From contig NZ_CADFGP010000027.1 in the NCBI RefSeq assembly GCF_902833905.1, forward strand, positions 1 through 64,000: 64,000 nt of DNA. The letters run 5' to 3'. The position numbers were made by a program, and so were the translations under genes. The notes beneath the pieces are model-generated. The model saw only the letters and a list, made by a program, of their open reading frames with translations. It was not told the DNA's origin and ran no database searches. Source of the DNA: Paraburkholderia tuberum STM678 (GTDB lineage: Bacteria > Pseudomonadota > Gammaproteobacteria > Burkholderiales > Burkholderiaceae). Shown piece after piece: positions 19,168 through 28,182 of this stretch; positions within the stretch are counted from its first letter, which is position 1; every line of letters begins with the position of its first letter.

Positions 19168-20361
19168 ATGTACAACTTGCCTGACGAAAGAGGCCACTTC
19201 GGCCAATTTGGTGGTGTGTTCGTCGCCGAAACGCTGTTTTCCGCACTCAACGAGTTGCGTGAAGCGTACGAGAAATATCAGAAAGACCCCGAGTTCGTCG
19301 CCGAATACGAGCGCGAATTGAAGTATTTCGTGGGTCGGCCGTCCCCGATTTATCACGCCCAGCGCTGGAGCGAATTGCTCGGCGGCGCGCAGCTTTATCT
19401 GAAGCGTGAAGACCTGAATCACACCGGCGCGCACAAGATCAACAACGTGATCGGCCAGGCGCTGCTCGCCAAGCGCATGGGCAAGCCGCGCGTGATCGCG
19501 GAAACCGGCGCCGGTCAGCACGGCGTGGCCACGGCGACAATCTGCGCGCGCTTCGGTATGGAGTGCGTGGTCTACATGGGCGCCGAGGACGTGCGCCGCC
19601 AGGCCGCGAACGTTTATCGCATGAAACTGCTCGGTGCGACGGTCGTGCCGGTCGAATCGGGGTCGCGCACGCTGAAGGACGCGCTGAACGAAGCGATGCG
19701 CGACTGGGTCACCAACGTCGAAAACACGTTCTACATCATCGGCACGGTTGCGGGTCCGCATCCGTACCCGATGATGGTGCGCGACTTCCAGCGAGTGATC
19801 GGCGACGAATGCCGCGTGCAGATGCCAGAACTCGCTGGCCGCCAGCCGGACGCCGTCATCGCGTGTGTTGGCGGCGGTTCCAATGCGATGGGGATCTTTT
19901 ACCCGTATATCGACGATAGTTCCGTGCAGTTGATCGGCGTCGAAGCGGCCGGCGACGGCCTCGAAACGGGTCGTCACGCGGCATCGCTAATCGGCGGTAG
20001 TCCCGGCGTGTTGCACGGTAACCGCACGTATCTGCTGCAAGACGAAGACGGCCAGATCATCGAGACGCATTCGGTGTCGGCAGGCCTCGACTACCCGGGT
20101 GTCGGCCCCGAGCACGCGTGGCTAAAAGAGAGCAATCGCGCTCAATACGTAGGCATCACCGACGAAGAAGCCCTGAAGGCGTTCCACGATTGCTGCCGCA
20201 TCGAGGGCATTATTCCTGCGCTGGAGTCGAGCCACGCGCTCGCTTACGCTACGAAACTCGCGCCGACCTTGTCGAAAGACAAGATTCTGCTGGTCAACCT
20301 GTCGGGCCGCGGCGACAAGGACATGCACACGGTCGCTGAGCGATCGGGTATCCAGTTCTGA
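19168..20361 (+). CDS. trpB: Tryptophan synthase beta subunit, 397 aa
   Basis: PLP enzyme joining indole and serine. [31 protein letters not shown] (PLP Lys in HKIN, about residue 86), [14 protein letters not shown] and [13 protein letters not shown] (phosphate loop) are all present. ATG 19168 gives the standard 397 residues; a GTG nine bases upstream is possible but not needed. The partner trpA is separated from it by a DNA methyltransferase gene. Confidence 0.97.
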   Translation: MYNLPDERGHFGQFGGVFVAETLFSALNELREAYEKYQKDPEFVAEYERELKYFVGRPSPIYHAQRWSELLGGAQLYLKREDLNHTGAHKINNVIGQALLAKRMGKPRVIAETGAGQHGVATATICARFGMECVVYMGAEDVRRQAANVYRMKLLGATVVPVESGSRTLKDALNEAMRDWVTNVENTFYIIGTVAGPHPYPMMVRDFQRVIGDECRVQMPELAGRQPDAVIACVGGGSNAMGIFYPYIDDSSVQLIGVEAAGDGLETGRHAASLIGGSPGVLHGNRTYLLQDEDGQIIETHSVSAGLDYPGVGPEHAWLKESNRAQYVGITDEEALKAFHDCCRIEGIIPALESSHALAYATKLAPTLSKDKILLVNLSGRGDKDMHTVAERSGIQF

Positions 20362-20370
20362 GCCGCGACG

Positions 20371-21285
20371 ATGCGCGACGAGTTCGACGAGCCGCAGCCG
20401 GCGATTGAATCCACGAATCCGGCCGCCGAAGTCCCGGCGGCCGCGGCATCCGCACCGCTGCTGGCGCAGGTGCCTGCGGGCATTCAGCTATTGAACCGCG
20501 ATTTTCTAACCGATGTAGCGAACATTCCCGATGAGTCGATCGACCTGATCGTCTGTGATCCGCCTTATGGGTTGGGGAAGGACTATGGCAACGACTCGGA
20601 CATGCGCACGGGCGAGGAATTTGTCGTCTGGACGCGCGGCTGGCTCGAGCTCGCTGTACCGAAGCTCAAGCCAACAGGGTCGCTCTATATCTTCTGCACC
20701 TGGCAATACGCGCCGGAAATCTTCAGTTTCCTGAAGACGAAACTCACGATGGTCAACGAAATCATCTGGGACCGGCGCGTGCCGAGTATGGGCGGCACCA
20801 CGCGCCGCTTCACGTCAGTGCATGACAACATCGGTTTTTTCGCCGTGTCGAAGGACTACTTCTTCGATCTCGATCCCGTCCGCATCCCGTACGATGCAGT
20901 CACGAAGAAGGCGCGTTCGCGAAAGTTGTTTGAAGGAAGCAAGTGGTTGGAGCTTGGCTATAATCCGAAGGATGTCTGGTCGGTATCGCGTCTGCATCGG
21001 CAGCATGCCGAGCGCGTTGCGCACCCAACCCAGAAACCTCTGGAAATCGTCGAGCGGATGGTACTGTCCTGCTGCCCGAAGGGCGGCCGCGTGCTCGACC
21101 CATTCATGGGCAGCGGCACCACCGCAGTCGCTTGCGTCCGTCATCAGCGCGAATTCGTCGGCTATGAGATCAACGAGAGCTATTGTGCGATAGCGCGCGA
21201 GCGCGTCAGCGCCGCCGCTACGCCTGCTGCGCCCCGTCGGACCCGAGCCAGGCCAAAAGTGCAGCCGCCGACCGAAGTGCAGTGA
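20371..21285 (+). CDS. Orphan DNA adenine (N6) methyltransferase, beta-class order, 304 aa
   Basis: IDLIVCDPPYGLG (catalytic motif IV, DPPY at residues 63-66) precedes VLDPFMGSGTTAVAC (SAM-binding motif I, about residues 244-253), the motif order of beta-class amino-methyltransferases. HPTQKPLEIVERM (motif X) lies just before motif I. The first 35 residues are Ala/Pro/Glu-rich and probably flexible. No restriction endonuclease gene is nearby. It starts 9 bases after trpB and lies before trpA, so it should be co-transcribed with trp genes. I recall that the Burkholderia cenocepacia enzyme at this same position (BCAM0992) methylates GTWWAC and affects gene regulation; orthology is inferred from position, not searched. 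Confidence 0.88.
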   Translation: MRDEFDEPQPAIESTNPAAEVPAAAASAPLLAQVPAGIQLLNRDFLTDVANIPDESIDLIVCDPPYGLGKDYGNDSDMRTGEEFVVWTRGWLELAVPKLKPTGSLYIFCTWQYAPEIFSFLKTKLTMVNEIIWDRRVPSMGGTTRRFTSVHDNIGFFAVSKDYFFDLDPVRIPYDAVTKKARSRKLFEGSKWLELGYNPKDVWSVSRLHRQHAERVAHPTQKPLEIVERMVLSCCPKGGRVLDPFMGSGTTAVACVRHQREFVGYEINESYCAIARERVSAAATPAAPRRTRARPKVQPPTEVQ

Positions 21286-21365
21286 AAAGCGCGAGATGCA
21301 CCTCTAAGTTCGCTGAAAAGCGTGCGGCAATGGGCGCGCAATAGCCCTAATTCGAGAGTACTTCC

Positions 21366-22178
21366 ATGTCCCGTATCAAGAACACGTTTGCCGCGCTGTC
21401 CGCCCATGGTAAGAAAGGCTTGATCCCGTTCATGACCGCTGGCGACCCGGACCCGGCTCGCACGGTCGAGTTCATGCACGCCCTCGCCGCCGGTGGCGCG
21501 GATGTAATCGAACTAGGCGTGCCGTTTTCCGACCCAATGGCAGACGGTCCTGTCATTCAGCAGTCGTCTGAACGCGCGCTCGCGAAGGGCGTGTCGCTAC
21601 GCCATGTGCTGGCCGACGTCAAACGCTTCCGCGAAGCCGACGACAAAACCCCGGTCGTGCTGATGGGCTATGCGAATCCGATCGAGCGAATGGGCGCCGA
21701 GGCCTTCGCGAAAGCCGCGAAGGAAGCCGGTGTCGATGGCGTGCTGGTGGTCGACTATCCGCCTGAAGAGTGCACAAACTTCGCGGAACAGATGCAATCT
21801 GCCGGGATCGATCCGATCTTTTTGCTCGCGCCGACTTCAACCGACGAACGTATCGCCGAAGTCGGCCGCATCGCCAGCGGTTACGTCTACTATGTGTCGC
21901 TGAAAGGGGTCACCGGCGCCGCAAATCTGGACGTTTCCAGCATCGCGAGTAAAATCCCGGCCATCAAGTCGCGCGTCCCCCTGCCGGTGGGCGTCGGTTT
22001 CGGCATTCGCGACGCGCAAACGGCGCGTGCGGTGGGCGAGGTGGCCGATGCCGTCGTGATCGGCAGCCGTATCGTTCAATTGCTCGAACAGGCAGCGCCC
22101 GATGCCGCTGCCGAGACGCTCACGCGTTTCGTTGCCGAGGTGCGCGAGGCGCTCGATAGCGTTGCGACTGCCCGATAA
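21366..22178 (+). CDS. trpA: Tryptophan synthase alpha subunit, 270 aa
   Basis: Cleaves indole-3-glycerol phosphate. [33 protein letters not shown] (catalytic Glu in [10 protein letters not shown]), [14 protein letters not shown] (catalytic Asp) and [10 protein letters not shown] (phosphate loop) are clear. It lies 80 bp after the methyltransferase gene, on the same strand. Confidence 0.97.
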   Translation: MSRIKNTFAALSAHGKKGLIPFMTAGDPDPARTVEFMHALAAGGADVIELGVPFSDPMADGPVIQQSSERALAKGVSLRHVLADVKRFREADDKTPVVLMGYANPIERMGAEAFAKAAKEAGVDGVLVVDYPPEECTNFAEQMQSAGIDPIFLLAPTSTDERIAEVGRIASGYVYYVSLKGVTGAANLDVSSIASKIPAIKSRVPLPVGVGFGIRDAQTARAVGEVADAVVIGSRIVQLLEQAAPDAAAETLTRFVAEVREALDSVATAR

Positions 22179-22206
22179 CAGTTATTTTTTGTCGCGGTAA
22201 CGTGAG

Positions 22207-22225
22207 CGGCGGGCTCGTCCCGCCG
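22207..22225 (+). other. Small hairpin between trpA and accD
   Basis: CGGCGGG (22207-22213) and CCCGCCG (22219-22225) form a 7-bp stem with a 5-base loop. No T run follows, so it is more likely an RNA-processing or stability element than a terminator. Confidence 0.4.
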
Positions 22226-22257
22226 TTCGCGCGACTGCTGACCCGGAAGGATTCCCT

Positions 22258-23130
22258 ATGAGCTGGCTCGATAAGCTGCTGCCGCCGAAAATCAAACAAA
22301 CCGACCCGAAAAACCGCAAGGGAATTCCGGAAGGCCTGTGGATCAAGTGCCCGTCGTGCGAAGCCGTGCTGTATCGCAACGACGTCGAGGCCAATCTGCA
22401 TGTTTGCCCCAAGTGCGACCATCACATGCGCATCGGCGCACGTGAGCGGCTCGACAGCCTGCTCGATCCGGAAGGCCGCTACGAAATCGGCCAGGAAATC
22501 GTTCCGGTCGACGCGCTGAAGTTCAAAGATAGCCGCAAGTACCCTGAGCGCATTAAAGAGGCGATGGACGAAACCGACGAGACCGACGCAATGGTCGTGA
22601 TGGGCGGCGCGATTCACACGCTGCCGGTCGTCGTGGCGAACTTCGAGTTCTCGTTTATGGGCGGCTCGATGGGTTCGGTGGTCGGCGAGCGTTTCGCGCG
22701 CGGCGCGCAGAACGCGCTCGAACAGAAAGTGCCGTTCATCTGCTTCACCGCTTCGGGCGGCGCGCGGATGCAGGAAAGCTTGCTGTCGTTGATGCAGATG
22801 GCAAAGACCACCGCGATGCTCACGAAGCTGGCGGAAGCCAGGCTGCCATTCATCTCGGTGCTGACCGACCCGACGATGGGCGGCGTGTCCGCGAGTTTCG
22901 CATTCCTCGGCGACGTCGTGATCGCCGAACCGAAGGCGCTGATCGGCTTTGCTGGTCCGCGCGTGATCGAACAGACCGTGCGCGAGAAACTGCCGGAAGG
23001 CTTCCAACGCGCCGAGTTTCTGCTGCAAAAGGGCGCGATCGACATGATTGTCGATCGTCGCAAGCTGCGCGAAGAGATCGCGCAATTGCTGGCGCTGTTG
23101 AGCCATCAGCCGGCGGACGCGGTCGCGTAA
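22258..23130 (+). CDS. accD: Acetyl-CoA carboxylase carboxyltransferase subunit beta, 290 aa
   Basis: Transfers carboxyl from biotin to acetyl-CoA, first step of fatty-acid synthesis. The N-terminal zinc ribbon is visible ([23 protein letters not shown], given here as CPSC then CPKC about 17 residues apart, residues 30-55). [32 protein letters not shown] and [12 protein letters not shown] build the oxyanion and CoA sites. GGAAGG precedes the ATG. The hairpin at 23210 follows. Confidence 0.96.
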   Translation: MSWLDKLLPPKIKQTDPKNRKGIPEGLWIKCPSCEAVLYRNDVEANLHVCPKCDHHMRIGARERLDSLLDPEGRYEIGQEIVPVDALKFKDSRKYPERIKEAMDETDETDAMVVMGGAIHTLPVVVANFEFSFMGGSMGSVVGERFARGAQNALEQKVPFICFTASGGARMQESLLSLMQMAKTTAMLTKLAEARLPFISVLTDPTMGGVSASFAFLGDVVIAEPKALIGFAGPRVIEQTVREKLPEGFQRAEFLLQKGAIDMIVDRRKLREEIAQLLALLSHQPADAVA

Positions 23131-23450
23131 AAGCCGGGCAGCACCGCATTTGCCGCTCTTTCGCCGCGCTGTCGAAGACGCGGTGGAGCCAGAGAAGCAA
23201 TCAAAAAATAGCGCGCCGCGTGAGCAATCAAGCGGCGCGCTGTCATTTCCAGGATAATTACCGTCGCCTGCGATGCGGCAGCGGTCGAAGCCGAAGCTGG
23301 CGCGGCTCAAGGCGCGGGTTTGTGCGCATAAACCGCGCAACGGCCTACGCCCATGACCGGCGACCCGCGACCCTCGACCGCAACCGCCTGACCAGCACCC
23401 TTCGCAGCACTGCAGAACCGAACTACCGCGACTCACTCAAGATTCACCCG
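23131..23450 (+). other. 320-bp spacer between accD and folC
   Basis: Contains the accD-end hairpin (23210-23241). After it I see no gene, promoter or RNA motif I can support; a frame continuing upstream of folC has no ribosome site and no conserved residues. Confidence 0.5.
23210..23241. terminator. Perfect 10-bp hairpin after accD
   Basis: AGCGCGCCGC (23210-23219) pairs with GCGGCGCGCT (23232-23241). On the plus strand GTCATTT follows, and on the minus strand a T run (plus-strand AAAAAAT before it), so it may stop transcription both ways. It lies 80 bases after accD. Confidence 0.6.
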
Positions 23451-24761
23451 ATGACGACATTCCCCACTCTCGACGCGTGGCTCACGCACCTTGAATCCGC
23501 GCATCCGGTCGGCATCGACATGGGTTTGGGCCGCATCTCCCAGGTACGCGATGCGATGCAGCTATCGTTTGCGTGCCCGATCATCACGGTGGGCGGCACG
23601 AACGGCAAAGGCTCGACCTGCGCGATTCTCGAAGCGATCCTGCTGCGCGCGGGCTATACGGTCGGCTGCCACACGTCGCCGCATCTGCTGTCGTTCAACG
23701 AGCGCGCGCGCATCAACGGGGCAATGGCAAGCGACGCAGATCTGCTGCCGCACTTCGAAGCCGTCGAGGCCGCGCGCCAGAGCCTCGCCAAACCGGTCAC
23801 GCTGACCTACTTCGAATTCACGACGCTAGCGATCATGAGCCTGTTCGCGTCGCGCGGCCTCGACGCGGTGATTTTCGAAGTTGGCCTCGGTGGCCGTCTC
23901 GACGCGGTCAATATCCTCGATACCGACTGCGCGATCATCACGAGCATCGATATTGACCACACCGACTATCTCGGCGACACGCGCGAAAAAATCGCGTTCG
24001 AAAAAGCCGGTATCTTCCGTCCCGGCAAGCCCGCGATTTGCGCGGACCCGGTGCCGCCGCAATCGTTGATCGATCACGCGGAAAAGATCGGGGCGCAATT
24101 GTGGTTGTTCGGCCGCGATTTCCGTTACGAAGGCCAAGCCGGCAGCGAGCGACAGCAGTGGAGCTATGTCGGCCCGACGCTGCGGCGCTCGGCGCTCGCG
24201 TATCCATCGCTGCGCGGCGCGAATCAGCTGATCAACACGTCGGCGGCGCTGGCCGGGCTCGAAGCTTTGCGCGACCGTCTGCCGGTGTCCGCGCAGGACA
24301 TCCGGCTCGGCATCGCCAACGTGGATCTTCCGGGCCGTTTCCAGGTACTGCCGGGCAAGCCGTCCATCGTGCTCGACGTCGGCCACAATCCGCATGCCGC
24401 CGCGGTGCTCGGGCAGAACCTCGGCAACATGGGCTTTTTCCCGTACACGTATGCGGTGTTCGGCGCGATGCGCGACAAGGACATCGCCGGCGTGCTAAGT
24501 CATCTGAAAGGCGAGATCGATCACTGGTGCGTGACCGATCTGCCGACCCCGCGCGCCGCGTCCGCGCAAGAGCTGGAAACCGTGTTGCGCGAGCTGGGCG
24601 TGGAAGACGGCGCCGACAGCAGCGTCATGCGTTACGCGACGCCGGCGCAGGCTTTCCAGGACGCGCTAAAACGTGCGTCAGAGAATGATAGAATCGTGGT
24701 TTTCGGCAGTTTCTATACGGTAGCGGGTGTGATGGCCTACCGGAAATCGCAGCAACACTGA
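23451..24761 (+). CDS. folC: Dihydrofolate synthase / folylpolyglutamate synthase, 436 aa
   Basis: Adds glutamate to dihydropteroate and to folates. IITVGGTNGKGSTCAILEAIL is read as a Mur-ligase-type P-loop (GTNGKGST, about residues 47-54). VGCHTSPHLLSFNERARING and YFEFTTLAIMSLFA follow, then the IITSIDIDHTDYLG metal block and LDVGHNPHAA. Start ATG 23451 (MTTFPTLDAWLTHLESAHP) fits the family N-terminus. A SPOR-domain gene follows after 29 bases. Confidence 0.95.
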   Translation: MTTFPTLDAWLTHLESAHPVGIDMGLGRISQVRDAMQLSFACPIITVGGTNGKGSTCAILEAILLRAGYTVGCHTSPHLLSFNERARINGAMASDADLLPHFEAVEAARQSLAKPVTLTYFEFTTLAIMSLFASRGLDAVIFEVGLGGRLDAVNILDTDCAIITSIDIDHTDYLGDTREKIAFEKAGIFRPGKPAICADPVPPQSLIDHAEKIGAQLWLFGRDFRYEGQAGSERQQWSYVGPTLRRSALAYPSLRGANQLINTSAALAGLEALRDRLPVSAQDIRLGIANVDLPGRFQVLPGKPSIVLDVGHNPHAAAVLGQNLGNMGFFPYTYAVFGAMRDKDIAGVLSHLKGEIDHWCVTDLPTPRAASAQELETVLRELGVEDGADSSVMRYATPAQAFQDALKRASENDRIVVFGSFYTVAGVMAYRKSQQH

Positions 24762-24790
24762 GCGGGCACCAGGCTCGAACCAAGCGATTC

Positions 24791-25744
24791 ATGGGAATTT
24801 TCTCGTTCGGCAAGAAAGACGACGCGCCCAGCCGGCGCGGCGCAAACACCAGTTCCAATCGGGCCACCCGGGGTGAACGCGTCGAGCGGCGCACCCGCCG
24901 CACCGAGCGCACCGTCGATGCAGATGCAATGCTGCTCGACCCCACGCTGCCGGAAAAGCAGCGCGCGCGCCGCCGGCTCGTCGGCGCAATCGCACTGGTT
25001 GTCGCGGCGGTGATCATCCTGCCGATGGTGTTGGACTCGCACCCCAAGCCCGTCACCGACGACATCTCGATCGACATTCCGAACCGGCCCGCGCCGAAGC
25101 TCGCCAGATCCACCGCCAACGAAGACGTGCAGGCCGGCGTCGCGCTGGACAATCCGCCGGCCGCCGACACGGGCGTGGCTGCGTCCGGCCTCGCGCCGGC
25201 AACGAGCGCGGCGACCACGGCGGCAGCCTCGGTCTTCGCCGCCAAATCGACGCAATCGACGCAATCGACCGCAGCGAAACAAGGCGCGACCCCCTCCGCC
25301 GCAACTGGCGCTGTTACCGCCGCGACGCCGAAGCCCACCGCGAAGCCGCAAACGCAATCGCTCGCAGCCAACACCGCGCCTGCTGTCCCCGCCAAACAGA
25401 CGAAGGCACCCGCCACCACACCGTCGGCGTCGACCGACGACGAAGCGAACACGGCCACCGCCAGCGCCGACGCGAACTCCGGCACGCCGGCTTCGCCGCC
25501 GGGCAACCGTTTCGCGGTGCAGCTCGGCGCCTTCTCGAACGAAGCGAACGCGCGCAATTGGGCCGCGAAGTTGAAAGCGGCAGGCGTGCCCACATATACG
25601 GAACATAGGAAGCAAGCCGACGGCTCGACGCTGACATTGCTGCGTGCAGGCCCGTTCGCCGACCGCGCCGCGGCCACCGCCGCTGTCGCGAAGGTCCGCG
25701 AGGCGGGCCTCGTGTCGGGCTCGAACGGCGGCAGAGCACAGTAA
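24791..25744 (+). CDS. SPOR-domain membrane protein (DedD-like), 317 aa
   Basis: Layout is a basic cytoplasmic N-terminus, one transmembrane helix (LVGAIALVVAAVIILPMVL, about residues 61-79), a long Ala/Thr/Pro-rich periplasmic linker and a C-terminal SPOR domain (RFAVQLGAFSNEANARNWAAK to LLRAGPFADRAAATAAV, about residues 238-310). SPOR domains bind denuded septal peptidoglycan, so the protein is probably recruited to the division site. The order folC-dedD-cvpA-purF is the same as in E. coli. The linker DNA has short ATCGACGCA-type repeats near 25245. Confidence 0.85.
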   Translation: MGIFSFGKKDDAPSRRGANTSSNRATRGERVERRTRRTERTVDADAMLLDPTLPEKQRARRRLVGAIALVVAAVIILPMVLDSHPKPVTDDISIDIPNRPAPKLARSTANEDVQAGVALDNPPAADTGVAASGLAPATSAATTAAASVFAAKSTQSTQSTAAKQGATPSAATGAVTAATPKPTAKPQTQSLAANTAPAVPAKQTKAPATTPSASTDDEANTATASADANSGTPASPPGNRFAVQLGAFSNEANARNWAAKLKAAGVPTYTEHRKQADGSTLTLLRAGPFADRAAATAAVAKVREAGLVSGSNGGRAQ

Positions 25745-25751
25745 GCGAGCG

Positions 25752-26303
25752 ATGTTCACTGCCTTCGACTACGCTGTAATGGCGGTGATCGGTTTGTCGG
25801 CGCTGCGAGGCGCCTGGCGCGGTTTGCTGTCGGAAGTGTTTGGTTTGATCGGCTGGGTCGCGGCGTTTTTCATCGCTTGCGAGTTCGTGGGCTACGTGGT
25901 CCCGTATATCCCGTCTACCTGGCCAGGCGGCGCGTTGACGCAGTGGCTGCTGGCTTTTTCGCTCGTGGTGATCGGCGTAGTGCTGGTCACGAGCGTGGTG
26001 AGCGCGCTGCTCAGCCGCCTCGTGCAGGTCACGGGACTGGGTGGTGCGGACCGCTCGCTCGGTTTGATGTTCGGCCTCGTGCGTGGGGTCGTTCTGGTGC
26101 TGATTCTGGTCGCCCTCGCAGGCTTGACCGAACTGCCCAAAGAGGAATTCTGGCGCAACGCGCTGCTTCGTCCGTATGCGGTTGCGGGCGTACGCGCAAT
26201 GAAACCGCTGCTCCCCGAGGCGCTCGCCGCTTACGTCCATGTGGACGATTCGGGCGCCCCGAGCAATGCGCAACAGGACTCCGGCGCATACCGGCTGCCT
26301 TGA
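25752..26303 (+). CDS. cvpA: CvpA family inner-membrane protein, 183 aa
   Basis: Starts MFTAFDYAVMAVIGLSALRG; the WRGLLSEVFGLIGW segment and four hydrophobic helices (about residues 5-25, 30-50, 65-90, 105-125) are typical of the CvpA/colicin V production family. Its place just before purF is the classical one. The family supports envelope integrity and colicin V secretion in E. coli; the molecular role is not settled. It starts 7 bases after the SPOR gene. Confidence 0.92.
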   Translation: MFTAFDYAVMAVIGLSALRGAWRGLLSEVFGLIGWVAAFFIACEFVGYVVPYIPSTWPGGALTQWLLAFSLVVIGVVLVTSVVSALLSRLVQVTGLGGADRSLGLMFGLVRGVVLVLILVALAGLTELPKEEFWRNALLRPYAVAGVRAMKPLLPEALAAYVHVDDSGAPSNAQQDSGAYRLP

Positions 26304-26392
26304 CGTCGTAGCGCGTGCCGTCGCATGAAAGCGCGGGCGCGGTCGCAGGCACCGGTCGCTATCACGAATTTCGTACCTTTGAAGGACATGCC

Positions 26393-27943
26393 ATGTGCGG
26401 CATCGTAGGCGTAGTTTCCCATTCCCCGGTCAACCAGCTGATCTATGACAGCCTGCTGCTTCTGCAGCATCGCGGTCAGGACGCCGCCGGCATCGCGACG
26501 GCGAACGGCAGCAATTTCCACATGCACAAGGCCAACGGCATGGTGCGCGACGTGTTCCGCACGCGCAACATGCGCAGCCTGCCGGGCACGACGGGCATCG
26601 GCCAGGTCCGTTACCCGACCGCCGGTTCGGCGTCGAGCGAAGAAGAAGCGCAGCCGTTCTACGTGAACGCGCCGTTCGGCATCATCCTCGCGCATAACGG
26701 CAACCTTACCAACTGGCAGCAACTGAAAGATGAGATGTTCCGCATCGATCGCCGCCACGTGAACACCAATTCCGATACCGAAGTGCTGCTCAACGTGCTC
26801 GCGCACGAGCTGCAACTGTCGAGCTCGGGTCTGCAGCTCGATCCGGCCGCGCTGTTCAAGGCGGTGTCGGGCGTGCATCGGCGGGTGCGCGGCTCGTATG
26901 CGATCGTCGCGTTGATCGCTGGCTACGGCCTGCTTGGTCTCCGCGACCCGTTCGGCATCCGTCCGCTGTGCCTCGGCAAACGGGAAACGGCTGACGGCGT
27001 CGAGTGGATGCTGGCGTCGGAATCGGTGGCGATCGAAGGTGTCGGTTTCGAATTCGTGCGCGACGTGCAGCCGGGCGAGGCGATTTTCATCGACGCCGAA
27101 GGCCAGCTGCATTCGCAGCAATGCGCGACGACCACCAGCCTGAACCCCTGCATCTTCGAACTCGTGTATCTGGCGCGTCCGGATTCGGTGCTCGACGGCG
27201 TGCCGGTCTACAACGTGCGTCTGCGCATGGGCGACTACCTCGCCGAGAAGATCAGGCGCGAGCTGCCCGACGTCGCAATCGACGTGGTGATGCCGATTCC
27301 CGATTCGTCGCGCCCGGCAGCGATGCAGGTCGCGAAGAAGCTCGGCGTCGAGTATCGCGAGGGCTTCTTCAAGAACCGCTATGTAGGCCGTACCTTCATC
27401 ATGCCGGGGCAGGCGGTGCGCAAGAAGTCGGTGCGCCAGAAGCTGAACGCGATGAACATCGAGTTCAAGGGCAAGAACGTGCTGATCGTCGACGACTCGA
27501 TCGTGCGCGGCACGACGTCGCATGAAATCGTGCAGATGGCGCGCGATGCGGGCGCGAACAAGGTGATTTTCGCGTCGGCTGCGCCGCCGGTGAAATTCCC
27601 GAACGTCTACGGCATCGATATGCCGACGCGTGGCGAACTGGTCGCGCACGGCCGCTCGGACGAGGAAGTTGCGCGCATGATCGGCGCGGACCACCTCGTG
27701 TATCAGGACGTCGATGCGCTGAAGCAGGCGGTGCGCGATATCAACCCGGCGCTGAAGGAGTTCGAGGCTTCGTGCTTCGACGGCAACTACGTGACCGGCG
27801 ACATCACGACCGAATACCTCGACCGCATCGAAAGCGCGCGTCTCGCGCCGTCGTCGCAATCGGATCGCGATGCCGCGAGCGAAGCGATCGACGGTGGCGG
27901 CCCGGCGCGTTCGCAGCTGCATCTGCAACTGTCGGTGGGTTGA
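26393..27943 (+). CDS. purF: Amidophosphoribosyltransferase, 516 aa
   Basis: First committed purine step. The mature N-terminal Cys nucleophile follows Met (MCGIVGVVSHSPVNQLIYDS), and LLLLQHRGQDAAGIAT and ILAHNGNLTNWQQL belong to the glutaminase half. VLIVDDSIVRGTTSHEIVQMAR is the phosphoribosyl-pyrophosphate loop. No long propeptide is present. AAGGAC precedes the ATG. The SAM-II element and terminator follow before metZ. Confidence 0.97.
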   Translation: MCGIVGVVSHSPVNQLIYDSLLLLQHRGQDAAGIATANGSNFHMHKANGMVRDVFRTRNMRSLPGTTGIGQVRYPTAGSASSEEEAQPFYVNAPFGIILAHNGNLTNWQQLKDEMFRIDRRHVNTNSDTEVLLNVLAHELQLSSSGLQLDPAALFKAVSGVHRRVRGSYAIVALIAGYGLLGLRDPFGIRPLCLGKRETADGVEWMLASESVAIEGVGFEFVRDVQPGEAIFIDAEGQLHSQQCATTTSLNPCIFELVYLARPDSVLDGVPVYNVRLRMGDYLAEKIRRELPDVAIDVVMPIPDSSRPAAMQVAKKLGVEYREGFFKNRYVGRTFIMPGQAVRKKSVRQKLNAMNIEFKGKNVLIVDDSIVRGTTSHEIVQMARDAGANKVIFASAAPPVKFPNVYGIDMPTRGELVAHGRSDEEVARMIGADHLVYQDVDALKQAVRDINPALKEFEASCFDGNYVTGDITTEYLDRIESARLAPSSQSDRDAASEAIDGGGPARSQLHLQLSVG

Positions 27944-27978
27944 GCGTACACACCGCGCCCCGAGCGCATTAACATGTT

Positions 27979-28037
27979 GGCTTGCGTCGATTTGATCTCA
28001 GCTTGCGGACGCGGGGCAACCCGAAACAGCTAAAGCG
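27979..28037 (+). ncRNA. SAM-II-type riboswitch upstream of metZ
   Basis: Stem P1 GCGTC (27984-27988) pairs with GACGC (28008-28012). Between them lie GATTTGA and GCTTGCG, and after P1 a GGGGCAACCC mini-hairpin, then AAACAGCTAAAGCG. GATTTGA, GCTTGC and GCTAAAG in this order are the conserved elements of the SAM-II (metA/SAM-alpha) pseudoknot; I compared them with the Agrobacterium metA leader from memory. The extra hairpin fits the long-loop variant. It precedes a methionine-synthesis gene, as expected, although that gene is broken. Confidence 0.8.
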
Positions 28038-28038
28038 A

Positions 28039-28066
28039 AGGGCGGAACGCGACAGTCGTCCGCCCT
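28039..28066 (+). promoter_or_regulatory. Hairpin between riboswitch and terminator
   Basis: AGGGCGGA (28039-28046) pairs with TCCGCCCT (28059-28066). In an alternative fold AAGCG-AA-GGGC (28033-28043) can pair with GCCCGCTT of the terminator stem (28091-28098), which would act as antiterminator and uses the last conserved bases of the riboswitch. Confidence 0.45.
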
Positions 28067-28088
28067 GGCTCCAGCCTCCCCGTACATG

Positions 28089-28124
28089 AAGCCCGCTTAT
28101 GCCGACGCAAAAGCGGGCTTTTTT
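28089..28124 (+). terminator. Rho-independent terminator in the metZ leader
   Basis: AAGCCCGCTT (28089-28098) pairs perfectly with AAGCGGGCTT (28111-28120), followed by TTTTG. It may end purF transcription and also be the expression platform of the SAM-II element. Confidence 0.9.
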
Positions 28125-28182
28125 GTTGCTGCCTCATTTAGCCACGGAAGCAGCCACGGAAACCTGGAGACCAGAACCCACA

